Of a stretch of 64,000 nucleotides of DNA, positions 33,471-41,499 are shown in pieces. The notes under the pieces were generated by a model that searched no databases, was not told where the DNA came from, and saw nothing but the letters and a program-made list of their open reading frames with translations. Location: contig NZ_CP152342.1 of the NCBI RefSeq assembly GCF_045291395.1, forward strand, positions 434,001 through 498,000. The letters run 5' to 3'. This stretch comes from MR-S7 sp000400995. Lineage in GTDB: Bacteria > Pseudomonadota > Gammaproteobacteria > Burkholderiales > Burkholderiaceae_C. Position 1 is the first letter of the stretch; each line of letters starts with the position of its first letter. The position numbers and the translations under genes are program-made.

Positions 33471-33684
33471 CCTTGATAGTGTGAGGCTGCTGCGACCTCG
33501 CCTCAAATAGTTGCTCCGCGTGATGCATTTACAGCGCGCAAAATGGGTGGACGACCGAGCTTTGATTTGGGCTTGCGAACCAAGGAGCTCTTGGTCGACT
33601 GATTGACAACGGCCTGGACCGAGCAGGAAAGAGTGCCTAGATCTCGCGCACGTGCCGCGGTGGGTAGGCGAACGGCCTGTAGCT

Positions 33685-33820
33685 AACCGGCTGCGCCCTT
33701 CATAGCCGCCTTGCCTGCGGTTCGCTCCCCCGGTTCGGGCTGTTGCGCCCCCTCGCGCTCGTCGTCGTTGCCGTAGCCGCGACCCTGTCCTCGCTGGCGG
33801 CGTTCGTCGTTGTTGCGCAT
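33685..33820 (-). pseudogene. Remnant of a Gly/Arg/Tyr-rich protein gene (copy 3)
   Basis: From ATG at 33820 the frame reads MRNNDERRQRGQGRGYGNDD and ends after 46 residues at a stop near 33683. Shifted frames keep the family pattern (GRNSPNRG, then NRRQGGYEGRSR), so at least two shifts have accumulated. The C-terminal two thirds of the gene are gone. The leader upstream is identical to that of copy 2. Nothing else is seen between 33471 and 33684. Confidence 0.7.
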
Positions 33821-33957
33821 GAAGTTCTCCTGGTGGTTGGAAGTGAAGACGTAGCCGCATATGAACTGCGGCTTGGCTTCAGCTTCTTGCCTTGGGAGAG
33901 AAGGGCGCGTGGGACCGATCCGACGTGCGCGTAGTCCTGGGACCGGCCATCCCGCTG
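33804..33957 (-). repeat. 154-bp exact repeat, copy B
   Basis: Identical base for base to 19545-19698, covering the first codons and leader of the remnant Gly/Arg/Tyr-rich gene. Beyond 33957 the similarity drops but continues to the XRE-like remnant near 34.1 kb, as it does beyond 19698. Confidence 0.9.
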
Positions 33958-34059
33958 TCGGCTGCGTCGTATCAGGTGACTTCACCCATCCCGAGAGACT
34001 GACATCAGAGCCATTGCCTCCAGTGCCGCGCATGCCAGGGACATGTGTGACCCCGTCAT

Positions 34060-34140
34060 GGGGCGACCGTTGGAAGGTAGGTCCCGTTCACCCTATCGAC
34101 ATGCCCAACAAGCGCGCGGCGCCGCCCCCCACAGGACAGA
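34060..34140 (-). pseudogene. XRE-type regulator remnant
   Basis: Read leftward, the segment keeps GGAARLLGMS and, after a shift, RVNGTYLP, matching AARLLGMPVNTYIDRVNGT of the gene at 38656-38871. Only the core helix-turn-helix survives. Order and orientation relative to the Gly/Arg/Tyr-rich remnant are the same as at 18.8-19.9 kb. Confidence 0.5.
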
Positions 34141-34467
34141 ACTGAGCCGCTTGGTACCTATCCAAGTTAGCAGAAGCATCTGTGCCTATGCTCCCAATGA
34201 AGCGAACTAACTTCTTGTGCCTTCGAACTAATTTGCTGGCGCCAGATGCTGCACCCAAGTGTCTGAACGCGCCTTTAACTTATGGCCCGATGATGCAAAC
34301 CTGAGGAGTAGGCGCGACCCTTTTTGAATCCGGAATTCCATGCACTTCCAGATGATCTTGGTGTGCTTCAAGCCATTCGATCGGGGGCTTGGCATTCATG
34401 CGCCATTCATCCAGTATCAAGAAGATCTTTTTCTTGTGGATTTTGCTGCGGGAAACCAACGCGGCAC
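34141..34467. other. Gene-poor stretch before the IS3 element
   Basis: AT-richer than its surroundings. The only possible coding trace is leftward, NAKPPIEWLEAHQDHLEVHG and PDSKRVAPTPQVCIIGP, ending at 34280; its upstream part runs into the IS3-type element at 34468, so it may be the C-terminus of a gene cut by that insertion. I cannot assign a family. Confidence 0.35.
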
Positions 34468-34520
34468 TGAAGTTGCCCCGGTTTGACGGACACCTTACGC
34501 TGTAGAGCAAGGAGTTCGAG

Positions 34521-34844
34521 ATGGGCAAGACAAGGCTGCCATATCCGGCGGAGTTCCGAGAGCAGATGGTGGGGCTGGTGCGAGCTGGCAGGACACCGGC
34601 AGAGCTGGCGCGTGAGTTCGATGTGACCGCACAGACCATCGCCAACTGGGTCAGTGCCGCTGGTGGTCAAGCGTCACGCAACCAGGCTCCGACGGGCGCG
34701 CTCATCGGGGCCGAACGTGAGGAGCTCGCAAGGCTGCGCCGGCAACTGCGGCAAGTCCAGATGGAGCGCGACATTCTGGCAAAGGCTACGGCCTGGTTCG
34801 CCGCCAAGAGCGACAAGACGTTCACACCGTCTTCGAACTCATGA
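34521..34844 (+). CDS. IS3-family transposase OrfA
   Basis: 107 residues: a helix-turn-helix (YPAEFREQMVGLVRAGRTPAELAREFDV in outline, then TAQTIANWVSAAGG) followed by a leucine-rich coiled coil (EELARLRRQLRQVQMERDILAKA) for multimerisation. It binds the element ends. Its stop overlaps the OrfB start by four bases (ATGA), so OrfB may be made by reinitiation and, in addition, by frameshifting as an OrfAB fusion. Confidence 0.92.
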   Translation: MGKTRLPYPAEFREQMVGLVRAGRTPAELAREFDVTAQTIANWVSAAGGQASRNQAPTGALIGAEREELARLRRQLRQVQMERDILAKATAWFAAKSDKTFTPSSNS

Positions 34845-35734
34845 ACGCGAACCAGGCCGACTTCCCCATTCGAGCGATGTGCCGGGTGCTGGGCGTGTCC
34901 CACAGCGGCTTCTACGACTGGCAGCACCGGGCACCCAGCCAGCGCGCGATGGACGACATGGTGCTCACCGAGCGGATCAGGCAGGTGCACGCCGATTCCC
35001 GTGAGACTTACGGCCGGCCACGCGTGAGGGCCGAGTTGGCGGCACAGGGCGTGCGCGTCGGAGGAAAGCGGATCGCCCGCCTCATGCGCCGAGCTGGCCT
35101 GCAAGGGATCAGCAAACGACGGGCCTCCACCGTGACGACCCGGCGTGACCCGCGCGAACGTCCAGCGGCTGACCTCGTGAGGCGATGCTTCCGCGCCGAA
35201 CGGGCGAACCAGCTATGGGTGGCCGACATGACCTACGTGCCGACGTGGGCAGGCTTCATCTACCTGGCGGTCGTGATGGACGTCTTCAGCAGGCGCATCG
35301 TCGGCTGGTCGATGGGCGAGCGCATGACTGCGGAGCTCGTGCTGGCGGCGCTGAACATGGCGTTGGCCCAGCGCAAGCCCAACGACGTCATCCACCACTC
35401 GGACCAAGGCAGCCAGTACACCAGTCTGGCGTTCGGCCAACGGTGCGCCGAGATGGGCGTGCGCCCGTCGATGGGCAGTGTGGGTGACGCGTACGACAAC
35501 GCCATGGCCGAGAGCTTCTTCGCCACGCTCGAGTGCGAGCTGATTGAGCGTCGCAGCTTCCGATCAAAGGCGGAGGCGAAGGCCGCGCTGTTCAGCTACA
35601 TCGAGGGCTGGTACAACCCGCGCCGGCGTCACTCCGCGCTGGGCTACCACTCACCCGTGGAGTTCGAGCGCCGCGTCGTCGCCGAGGCGCGTGCGGCAAC
35701 GGAGATCAACGAGGAAGACCAGATCCCGGCTTGA
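34841..35734 (+). CDS. IS3-family transposase OrfB (rve integrase core)
   Basis: 297 residues with the N-terminal HTH_21 region (LTERIRQVHADSRETYGRPRV) and the integrase core. The DDE residues are visible in LWVADMTYVPTW, IHHSDQGSQYTS and YDNAMAESFFATLECE, and the C-terminus has the family signature YNPRRRHSALGYHSPVEFE. It is full length and intact. The arsenic operon begins about 0.5 kb to the right with an IS110 fragment between, suggesting this locus collects insertions. Confidence 0.95.
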   Translation: MNANQADFPIRAMCRVLGVSHSGFYDWQHRAPSQRAMDDMVLTERIRQVHADSRETYGRPRVRAELAAQGVRVGGKRIARLMRRAGLQGISKRRASTVTTRRDPRERPAADLVRRCFRAERANQLWVADMTYVPTWAGFIYLAVVMDVFSRRIVGWSMGERMTAELVLAALNMALAQRKPNDVIHHSDQGSQYTSLAFGQRCAEMGVRPSMGSVGDAYDNAMAESFFATLECELIERRSFRSKAEAKAALFSYIEGWYNPRRRHSALGYHSPVEFERRVVAEARAATEINEEDQIPA

Positions 35735-36032
35735 GAATCAAGCCGATAACCGTCCGTGGATGCGGGGCAAGTTCAAGATTCTCGAATCGACCCCCGTAAA
35801 GTCTCTATTCCCGTCTCAGTCGCAACGCATCAATTCTTCGTAAATTCCTGGCCTGCGTGTGCCGGTGCGGGCACCGCCCGCCAACGCGAGCAGTGGCGCG
35901 ATCAGGGCCTCGCTGATGACAGCGCCGAATGCGCGTCCTCGTTGGAGTGGCGGCGATACGGTATTGTGTAGCGCTTGGCGCCGGTATCCACTTGAACCCT
36001 GGCGTCCGTTGGAGACGGATCGAATCGTCGCC

Positions 36033-36194
36033 ATGCGCTTTAACGCCGTGATACGGCAGTGCTATGAGCGCCTGCTGGCGGCTGGCAAACCGAAGAATCT
36101 GGCCATCGTGGCTTGCATGCGCAAGCTGCTGGTCATCATGAATGCGATGGTCAGAACCGGGCGGCCATGGAATGATCACCTGGCACAGTCCTGA
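36033..36194 (+). pseudogene. C-terminal remnant of an IS110-family transposase
   Basis: The last 53 codons, MRFNAVIRQCYERLLAAGKP, then AIVACMRKLLVIMNAMVRTG and PW near the end, match the C-terminal tail of IS110/IS1111 transposases. The catalytic DEDD domain is missing. The 250 bases between this fragment and the IS3 right end hold no gene that I can support. Confidence 0.8.
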
Positions 36195-36236
36195 AAGTGG
36201 CGGGTTCAGACGGCGTGGCTGTCTGCGCGGAAGGTG

Positions 36237-36659
36237 TCAGAGCCTGTGGCCCTTGGCGTCCACCACCGCCTCGCCGTCTTCTTTGCTGAACGCGCCACGC
36301 TGCGGCTGTGGCAGGATGTCCAGCACGGCCTCGGACGGCCGGCACAGGCGCGTGCCCAGTGGCGTGACCACGATGGGCCGGTTGATGAGGATGGGGTGCT
36401 GGAGCATGAAGTCGATCAGTTGTTTGTCGTTCCACTTCTCGTCAGCCAGGCCGAGTTCCGCGTAGGGCGTTCCCTTCTCGCGCAGGACGGCGCGAACGGG
36501 CACGTCCATGGCGGCGATCAGCGCCGTGAGCGTGCTGCGGTCGGGCGGCGTCTTGAGGTACTCGATGACCGTGGGCTCTTCGCCGCTGTTGCGGATCATG
36601 GCGAGCACGTTGCGCGATGTGCCGCAGGCGGGGTTGTGGTAGATCGTAATGGTGCTCAT
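36237..36659 (-). CDS. arsC: Arsenate reductase (glutaredoxin-dependent)
   Basis: 140 residues from ATG at 36659 (AGGA nine bases upstream). The catalytic Cys12 lies in YHNPACGTSRN, as in plasmid R773 ArsC, with the arginine-rich anion site (VREKGTPY region, NRPIVVTPLGTRLCRP). It reduces arsenate to arsenite with glutathione and glutaredoxin in the cytoplasm. It is the last gene of the leftward arsR-arsI-acr3-arsC operon, 16 bases after acr3; its product is the substrate of the Acr3 pump. Confidence 0.96.
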   Translation of the reverse strand: MSTITIYHNPACGTSRNVLAMIRNSGEEPTVIEYLKTPPDRSTLTALIAAMDVPVRAVLREKGTPYAELGLADEKWNDKQLIDFMLQHPILINRPIVVTPLGTRLCRPSEAVLDILPQPQRGAFSKEDGEAVVDAKGHRL

Positions 36660-36675
36660 GGGCATGTCCTGGCGG

Positions 36676-37758
36676 TTATCGGGAGGATAGGGTCGGGCTG
36701 CACTCGTACCAGCCGCGCGAGCGATTGACCACGCGCACCACCAGCAGCATCACCGGCACCTCGATCAGCACACCAACCACCGTGGCCAGAGCTGCGCCGG
36801 ACTGGAAGCCGAACAGGCTAATGGCGGCGGCCACGGCCAGCTCGAAGAAGTTGGACGCGCCGATCAGCGCCGAGGGGCAAGCGATGTTGTGTTTCTCACC
36901 CAGCCGGCGATTGAGCCAGTAGGCCAGACCGGAGTTGAAGAACACCTGGATCAGGATGGGCACGGCCAGCATGGCGATCACCAACGGCTGCTGCAGGATG
37001 GCCTGCCCCTGGAAGGCGAACAGCAGCACCAGCGTGAGCAGCAGCGCCGCCATGGACAGCGGGGCTATGCGCGACAGCGCGGCATCGAAGGCGGCCTGTC
37101 CCCGGCGCAGCAGCGCGCGGCGCCAGAGCTGGGCCAAGACGACCGGCACGACGATGTAGAGTGCCACTGACACCAGCAGCGTGTCCCACGGCACCGTGAT
37201 GGCCGACAGGCCCAGCAGCAAGCCGACGATGGGCGCGAAGGCGAACACCATGATGGTGTCGTTCAAGGCGACTTGCGACAGCGTGAACACCGGATCGCCG
37301 CCCGTCAGCCGGCTCCAGACGAAGACCATGGCCGTGCAGGGCGCGGCGGCCAGCAGGATCAGGCCGGCGACGTAGCTGTCGAGCTGGTCGGCGGGCAGCC
37401 ACTGGGCGAAGACCTGGCGGATGAAGATCCATGCCAGCAGCGCCATCGAGAACGGCTTGACCGCCCAGTTCACGAATAGCGTCACGCCGATGCCGCGCCA
37501 ATGCTGCCCCACCTGGCCCAGCGCGCCGAAGTCCACCTTGAGCAGCATCGGGATCACCATCACCCAGATCAGCAGGCCCACGGGCAGGTTGACCTGGGCG
37601 ACCTCCATGCGGCCGATGGCCTGGAACACGCCGGGCGCGAGCTGGCCCAGGGCAATGCCGGCGACGATGCACAGCAGCACCCAAACGGTCAGGAAGCGCT
37701 CGAAGACGCTCATGGAGGAGACGGCCGGCGCGCGGCCGGCCGTTGTGGCTTGGGTCAT
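36676..37758 (-). CDS. acr3: Arsenite efflux permease, ACR3 family
   Basis: 360 residues with about ten membrane helices. Family landmarks are LIWVMVIPMLLKVDF, the essential Cys141 in LLAAAPCTAMVFVWS and the conserved acid in GASNFFELAVAAAISLFG. It exports arsenite with the proton gradient across the inner membrane. Its start overlaps the arsI stop by four bases. The N-terminal 20 residues are soluble. The gene is often named arsB in automatic annotation, but it belongs to the ACR3 and not the ArsB family. Confidence 0.97.
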   Translation of the reverse strand: MTQATTAGRAPAVSSMSVFERFLTVWVLLCIVAGIALGQLAPGVFQAIGRMEVAQVNLPVGLLIWVMVIPMLLKVDFGALGQVGQHWRGIGVTLFVNWAVKPFSMALLAWIFIRQVFAQWLPADQLDSYVAGLILLAAAPCTAMVFVWSRLTGGDPVFTLSQVALNDTIMVFAFAPIVGLLLGLSAITVPWDTLLVSVALYIVVPVVLAQLWRRALLRRGQAAFDAALSRIAPLSMAALLLTLVLLFAFQGQAILQQPLVIAMLAVPILIQVFFNSGLAYWLNRRLGEKHNIACPSALIGASNFFELAVAAAISLFGFQSGAALATVVGVLIEVPVMLLVVRVVNRSRGWYECSPTLSSR

Positions 37759-38213
37759 GGGCAGCTCGCGTTAGCAGCAGGAAGAACGGGAGGGCCCGAG
37801 CAGCACGCCGGGGCGACCGCGGGCGCGGCTTGCTGCGCTTCGTTGAAGACCGGGATATTGCCCAGCGTGTGGAAATGCTCCCAGGCCACGCCCTGCGGGT
37901 CGGTGACCCAGTGCTTCTCGCTGCGCGCGTAGCAGCAGGTCGTGGTGCCTTCATCCAGCAGCGCCATGTCGGCCGCTTCGGCGCGGGCCTTCAGCGCCGC
38001 CAATTCCTCGGCATCGTCGGTCTGGATGCCCAGGTGGTCGATGCCCGGCTTGCTGCCGCGCGTGGAGATGGCGAAGTTCACCGGCGGGTCTTCAAGCATC
38101 CACTTTGCGTAATCGGCTTCGATGCGGGCCGGCTGCGCGGCGAAGAGCTGGGAGTAGAAGCTGATGCTGCGGTTCAGGTCATCGACGTGTAGGTGGACGT
38201 GGAAGCGTTTCAT
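37755..38213 (-). CDS. arsI: ArsI/CadI-type VOC metalloprotein (organoarsenical C-As lyase candidate)
   Basis: 152 residues with one VOC domain: MKRFHVHLHVDDLNRSISFY, metal-ligand candidates His5 or His7, His60 (GIDHLGIQ) and Glu112 (AWEHFH), and the vicinal Cys93-Cys94 (TTTCCYARSEKHWV) that binds trivalent organoarsenicals in ArsI. A C-terminal tail adds another Cys pair (ACCSGPP). ArsI removes the methyl or aryl group from trivalent organoarsenicals; the cadmium-induced CadI relatives share the same Cys motif, so the reaction is inferred from operon context. Confidence 0.9.
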   Translation of the reverse strand: MKRFHVHLHVDDLNRSISFYSQLFAAQPARIEADYAKWMLEDPPVNFAISTRGSKPGIDHLGIQTDDAEELAALKARAEAADMALLDEGTTTCCYARSEKHWVTDPQGVAWEHFHTLGNIPVFNEAQQAAPAVAPACCSGPPVLPAANASCP

Positions 38214-38222
38214 GGAAGCCTT

Positions 38223-38555
38223 TCAGCAGGAAGTGCAGGAGGGAGATGCGGACGCAATGACCTCGCAGGTGCCGCCCTGGCAGCAGTGTTCGGTCAGGTA
38301 GCCGAGCAGCCCGTTCATCTGGGAGAAGTCGGCGCGGTAGATCAGATTGCGGCCCTGCTGTTCGACCGTGACGAGGCTGGCATGGGCCAGTTCCTTCAGG
38401 TGGAAGGACAGCGCGTTGCGGGCCACGTCAAGCTCGTCGGCCAGCACGCTGGGCGTCAATCCTTCGGGGCCGGCAACAACCAGGGCGCGGAACACGCGCA
38501 GTCGCTGGGCATGGGCCAAGGCACCGAGGGCGGAAACAGCTTGGTTTTCATTCAT
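38223..38555 (-). CDS. arsR: ArsR-family arsenic-responsive repressor
   Basis: 110 residues with the winged helix-turn-helix (LTPSVLADELDVARNALSFHLKEL in outline, about 33-56). Unlike R773 ArsR, there is no CVC site in the recognition helix. Arsenite ligands are instead at the C-terminus: Cys91-Cys92 and Cys97 in EHCCQGGTCE, like the Acidithiobacillus type, plus two more cysteines at the very end (SCTSC). It heads the arsenic operon and overlaps its operator at 38555-38584. Release from DNA on arsenite binding would switch on all four genes. Confidence 0.95.
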   Translation of the reverse strand: MNENQAVSALGALAHAQRLRVFRALVVAGPEGLTPSVLADELDVARNALSFHLKELAHASLVTVEQQGRNLIYRADFSQMNGLLGYLTEHCCQGGTCEVIASASPSCTSC

Positions 38556-38584
38556 TATTCAATAATACAACAATCATTGAATAA
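38555..38584. promoter_or_regulatory. ArsR operator
   Basis: TTATTCAAT (38555-38563) and ATTGAATAA (38576-38584) form a perfect nine-base inverted repeat around a 12-base spacer, abutting the arsR start codon. The half-site ATTCAAT/ATTGAAT is typical for ArsR/SmtB repressors. Confidence 0.9.
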
Positions 38585-38655
38585 TTGTGGAAAGGCCATT
38601 CCGACCAGGCCCGTTCGCTTGAAAACGCTTGACTTGCAAGACAGTTGCTCGCGCC

Positions 38656-38871
38656 TCAGGGCTGCCGCGAGTCCGACAACAGGCTGGCCGCTTCCAAGGC
38701 CGCGCAGGCCAGCGTCAGCGTGCGCGAAACCACGACAGGGCGGCTGTTGGAATGGCAAGTCCCGTTCACGCGGTCGATGTATGTGTTGACCGGCATCCCC
38801 AGCAGCCGCGCTGCGCCGCGGCCGGAAAGGCCCATCCGAGCCTGCCACGCACGCAGCTCCTCGGTGGCCAT
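38656..38871 (-). CDS. Small XRE-type DNA-binding protein
   Basis: 71 residues from ATG at 38871 (or 76 from 38886). The sequence MATEELRAWQARMGLSGRG, AARLLGMPVNTYIDRVNG and SRTLTLACAALEA has the order of compact phage-like regulators of the ELRAWRxxMGLSQxxAAELLG type: helix-turn-helix followed by a short dimer helix. SGRG replaces the more usual SQRQ in the turn. It is the best preserved of three related copies (others at 19794-19931 and 34060-34140), and the only one lacking a Gly/Arg/Tyr-rich gene downstream. It is convergent with nothing and lies 100 bases upstream of arsR. Confidence 0.6.
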   Translation of the reverse strand: MATEELRAWQARMGLSGRGAARLLGMPVNTYIDRVNGTCHSNSRPVVVSRTLTLACAALEAASLLSDSRQP

Positions 38872-38886
38872 GGCGTCGCCCACCAC

Positions 38887-39308
38887 CGCGACGACCCGCT
38901 TTATGAGAGTGTGACCGGTGCTGGATGAACTGCGTAAGGGGGAAGGGGAGTTAGAGGCTATGGACTGAGATGTGTTTTCGCAGTCCTTGCCCGCGCGGAC
39001 TTGGACCGCGAGGGTTGGTGAATTGCTGCAGGGGCACCGGGGATTTGTGAGGGAAGTCTAGAAGCTGCTTCTGGACGAGTAGAAGACGATTGCTCCTCGG
39101 TTTCTACTGCGACTTCGAAAATGGAAACGGCCCCAGAGGGGGCCGTGGATACGAGCTCTTGCGCCGACCTGCAGACCAGGAGCCATCGCCCGAGCTGGCC
39201 ATTTGCTGCGCAGGTCTATGCGAGGAAGTAGCGCAAAACCTGCGGTGAGCTGGCGTCAGCGGAAACGCCCGAGACGAAATCAGGCTGCGGATGTCGTAGG
39301 CCTGCGGG
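38887..39308. other. Gene-free stretch
   Basis: No credible gene. A hairpin, ACGGCCCC-AGAG-GGGGCCGT (39128-39147), stands out; without a T run it is not a classical terminator. The stretch ends at the stop of the IPTL-CTERM protein gene. Confidence 0.5.
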
Positions 39309-40628
39309 TTAGGTCCGTTCTTTCCGACGCATTGCCACCGTTCCCAACATGGCCAGAATGGCAGACAAGCCCATCAGAGCCCATTCGGACAAGGTGGGGA
39401 TAGCAACTGGGACTGGCGCTAGCGGCGTGACTGCTGTCGACGCTGTGGATGGAGCTCCAGAGCCTGCAGCAGTGTTCGCCGTGACCGTGAAGGTATAGGG
39501 CGTTCCGTTGGTCAAGCCGGTCACGACAAAAGGTGAGCTTGGCGCAGTCCAGGTACCGCCGCCGGGCTGCACGGTGATCGTGTAGTCGATGACAGGACTG
39601 CCTCCATCGGAGGCGGGTGCGTCCCAACTGACGGTGGCTTCAGCATTGCCTGCGACCGCGACGACATTCAGGGGAAAACCGGCCGCCGCTGGCGTGACCT
39701 GTATGGAGTACGACTGAGACCCGCTGCAGCCGCTGGCGTCGTTCACTGTGACCGTAAAGGGGAACGTGCCCAGCGTCGTGGGGAAACCGGTGATGGTCCC
39801 GTTCGCGGCAAGTGTCAGCCCAGGTGGCAGTGCGCCCGACGTGACCGCGAAATTGGGCGCACCCAACGCACCTGTTTGCGTCAACGCCGTTGAGTACGCT
39901 TGCCCCCAGGAGCCACCGGTCAACGCTCCGCCCGACGACATAGTGAACGCAGGGCAAACGTAGGGCGTGTACACCACATTGTCGACACCGATGTAGTCGG
40001 AATTTGATCCTGAAGGCCCCCCATTGGTCACGAAGTAGCGGAACGCCATGCGGCCGGAGGTAGGAGCTGGCAAGCCCGAAACTGTAATCGTGTACATGGT
40101 CCACGTCTGGGGATAGACGTTTGCCACCAAAGTCGGATTGATCTCCAGCAAAACCGTCGAGAAGTCGCCAACGGCGGTGGCTCCGGATCCAACGTTCGTG
40201 CTCGCGCCGTTGGTGCTCAAGCGGACTTGCAAACGGTCGGGAAAATCGGTCTGACCGCCAAGGATCGTGGGTTTTCGCGTGAAGAATGTCAGCACATCGC
40301 CGTTGCGGAATGTGCGATTCGGAGTGAGCAGCCAGTTGCTGATGGTGCCCGAGCCGCCTGTCGTGCTGGCGAAATTGGCCGCTATGTAGGCGTTGTTTGC
40401 TCCGTTATAGGCATTGAACGGCCCAGGGTCTGGAGTCGCGGTAGTGGGAACTCCCTGATACCAGGCGTTCGGTCCCAGCGGACTGCTGTTGTTTTGTATG
40501 AACCAGCCATTGCCCGCGAGCAAACTGACATCGTCGAAGTTCTCCGTGAATGCCTGGGCATTCGCTTGGCCCGCAAGACTGCTGCACAGTGACAGCGCAG
40601 CGGCCGCATAGAAAACTGCTCGTCTCAT
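39309..40628 (-). CDS. IPTL-CTERM sorted surface protein with choice-of-anchor and Ig-like domains
   Basis: 439 residues. The signal peptide ends at AGQANAQA (about residue 26). A choice-of-anchor J-type beta-sandwich follows (FTENFDDVSLLAGNGWFIQN, ISNWLLTPNRTFRNGDVLTF, about 27-210). Next comes a putative Ig domain (ALPPGLTLAANGTITGFPTT, 225-310) and a fibronectin type III domain (AEATVSWDAPASDGGSPVID, 320-405). The tail IPTLSEWALMGLSAILAML ends in RRKER: the IPTL-CTERM signal, motif, helix and basic end. Such proteins are processed by an exosortase and exported to the cell surface. No exosortase gene is in this window. A related, frameshifted protein lies 0.9 kb away on the other strand. 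Confidence 0.92.
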   Translation of the reverse strand: MRRAVFYAAAALSLCSSLAGQANAQAFTENFDDVSLLAGNGWFIQNNSSPLGPNAWYQGVPTTATPDPGPFNAYNGANNAYIAANFASTTGGSGTISNWLLTPNRTFRNGDVLTFFTRKPTILGGQTDFPDRLQVRLSTNGASTNVGSGATAVGDFSTVLLEINPTLVANVYPQTWTMYTITVSGLPAPTSGRMAFRYFVTNGGPSGSNSDYIGVDNVVYTPYVCPAFTMSSGGALTGGSWGQAYSTALTQTGALGAPNFAVTSGALPPGLTLAANGTITGFPTTLGTFPFTVTVNDASGCSGSQSYSIQVTPAAAGFPLNVVAVAGNAEATVSWDAPASDGGSPVIDYTITVQPGGGTWTAPSSPFVVTGLTNGTPYTFTVTANTAAGSGAPSTASTAVTPLAPVPVAIPTLSEWALMGLSAILAMLGTVAMRRKERT

Positions 40629-40810
40629 ATCCGACGCTCCTCAGAGGACGCTGGGGTGTTTCAGGTGAACTTGCGGCTGTCAGAGGCGAATCTCATCGGC
40701 TGCAAAAACGTGTGCATTTGTGAGAAAGCGTAGCATAGGCGTTTGCGGGTCTGCCTAGAGGGAAACGAGAACTGCTATCGCGCAGAGTTCGGGCATGGAA
40801 CCCCGCTTGG

Positions 40811-41368
40811 CTAGAAGAGCTGAGCGGTCAGAAAATTGCTGGAGCTTGGTTGCGCCGGCCCAGACATGGTGCTGTGGCCGATTCGCTCGCCTTGCTGGCG
40901 ACCTCTCGGTGTGGGCCGAGGTGTCCAGCCCTCGCGCTTCCGCTTGGGTTCGGGCTCTGGGCGCGGCGATATAGCGATCGGGACGGCAAAGTCCCAGTGG
41001 CGCGAGGGCGCGATGAGGCTCCAGTACGTCCAGAGCCGTTGCTCCCAGCCCTGCAGTGCCATATTGATCACGGGGATGCCATGCATCTCGGCAAGCACGA
41101 TGGCGGTTGCGGTGCCTCCAGTTCGGGGACTGCGTGTCTCCGCTCCCTGACAGCCGTCGGGCGTCCAGCAAAGCAGCAGCGAGGATGGATGCGCGCGGCC
41201 GCCGGCCTCCAGCATGCCGGCCTCCCATGCGGAATTCGCACCGGGAGTGGCTCCTGAACGCAGTGCCCAGCCCGCTCGGCCCAACCAGGCAGATAGACGC
41301 CGCATCGTGGCCAGGACCTTAGGCGGGGCCTTGCGGGAGGGCGGCGGTGGCCGTGCGCAAGAAGGCAT
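40811..41368 (-). pseudogene. SLOG/Rossmann-type phage-like protein, decayed
   Basis: The frame keeps PPKVLATMRRLSAWLGRAGWALRSGATPG in outline, then GANSAWEAG, and, after a missing middle, SLLLCWTPDGCQGAETRSP, TGGTATAIVLAEMHGIPVIN. This is the order of phage and plasmid SLOG-type proteins (PPxVLxLMxxLA, LRSGGAxGADxAFE, CWTPDG, TGGTxxAIxIA). The usual YTGIGSR start is lost, LRSGGAxGAD is altered to LRSGATPGAN, and the segment between the two blocks is shortened, so I call it a remnant. Function of intact relatives is unknown (nucleotide binding). Confidence 0.7.
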
Positions 41369-41499
41369 GGACGACGAGATTCCCTTTTAAAGAACCGCGC
41401 ACTGGGCGTCGGCGCTGCCGATAAATTTGTTCAATCAATGCCGCCTTGTGTATCGTCTATGCTGCGCAGGCCCTTCCAATCTGCAACTCCACTGACACC

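Larger units (their letters stand above)
34468..35775 (+). mobile_element. IS3-family insertion sequence, complete
   Basis: About 1.3 kb with imperfect inverted repeats: TGAAGTTGCCCCGGTTTGAC at the left matches TGAACTTGCCCCGCATCCAC read inward from the right end, and both continue CGGAC-like. Ends are TG and CA as in IS3 elements. I see no matching direct repeat in the three or four flanking bases, so flanks have changed or a rearrangement occurred. Both transposase frames are open. Confidence 0.85.

Noticed and set aside
35776..36032. Second gene or transposase part between the IS3 end and the IS110 fragment
   Set aside because: Short frames on both strands without ribosome sites; probably sequence of the same IS110 copy after frameshifts, but I cannot show it.
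39128..39147. GGCCCC/GGGGCC hairpin as a terminator
   Set aside because: No T run on either side and no gene ending nearby except the convergent-free IPTL gene 160 bases away.
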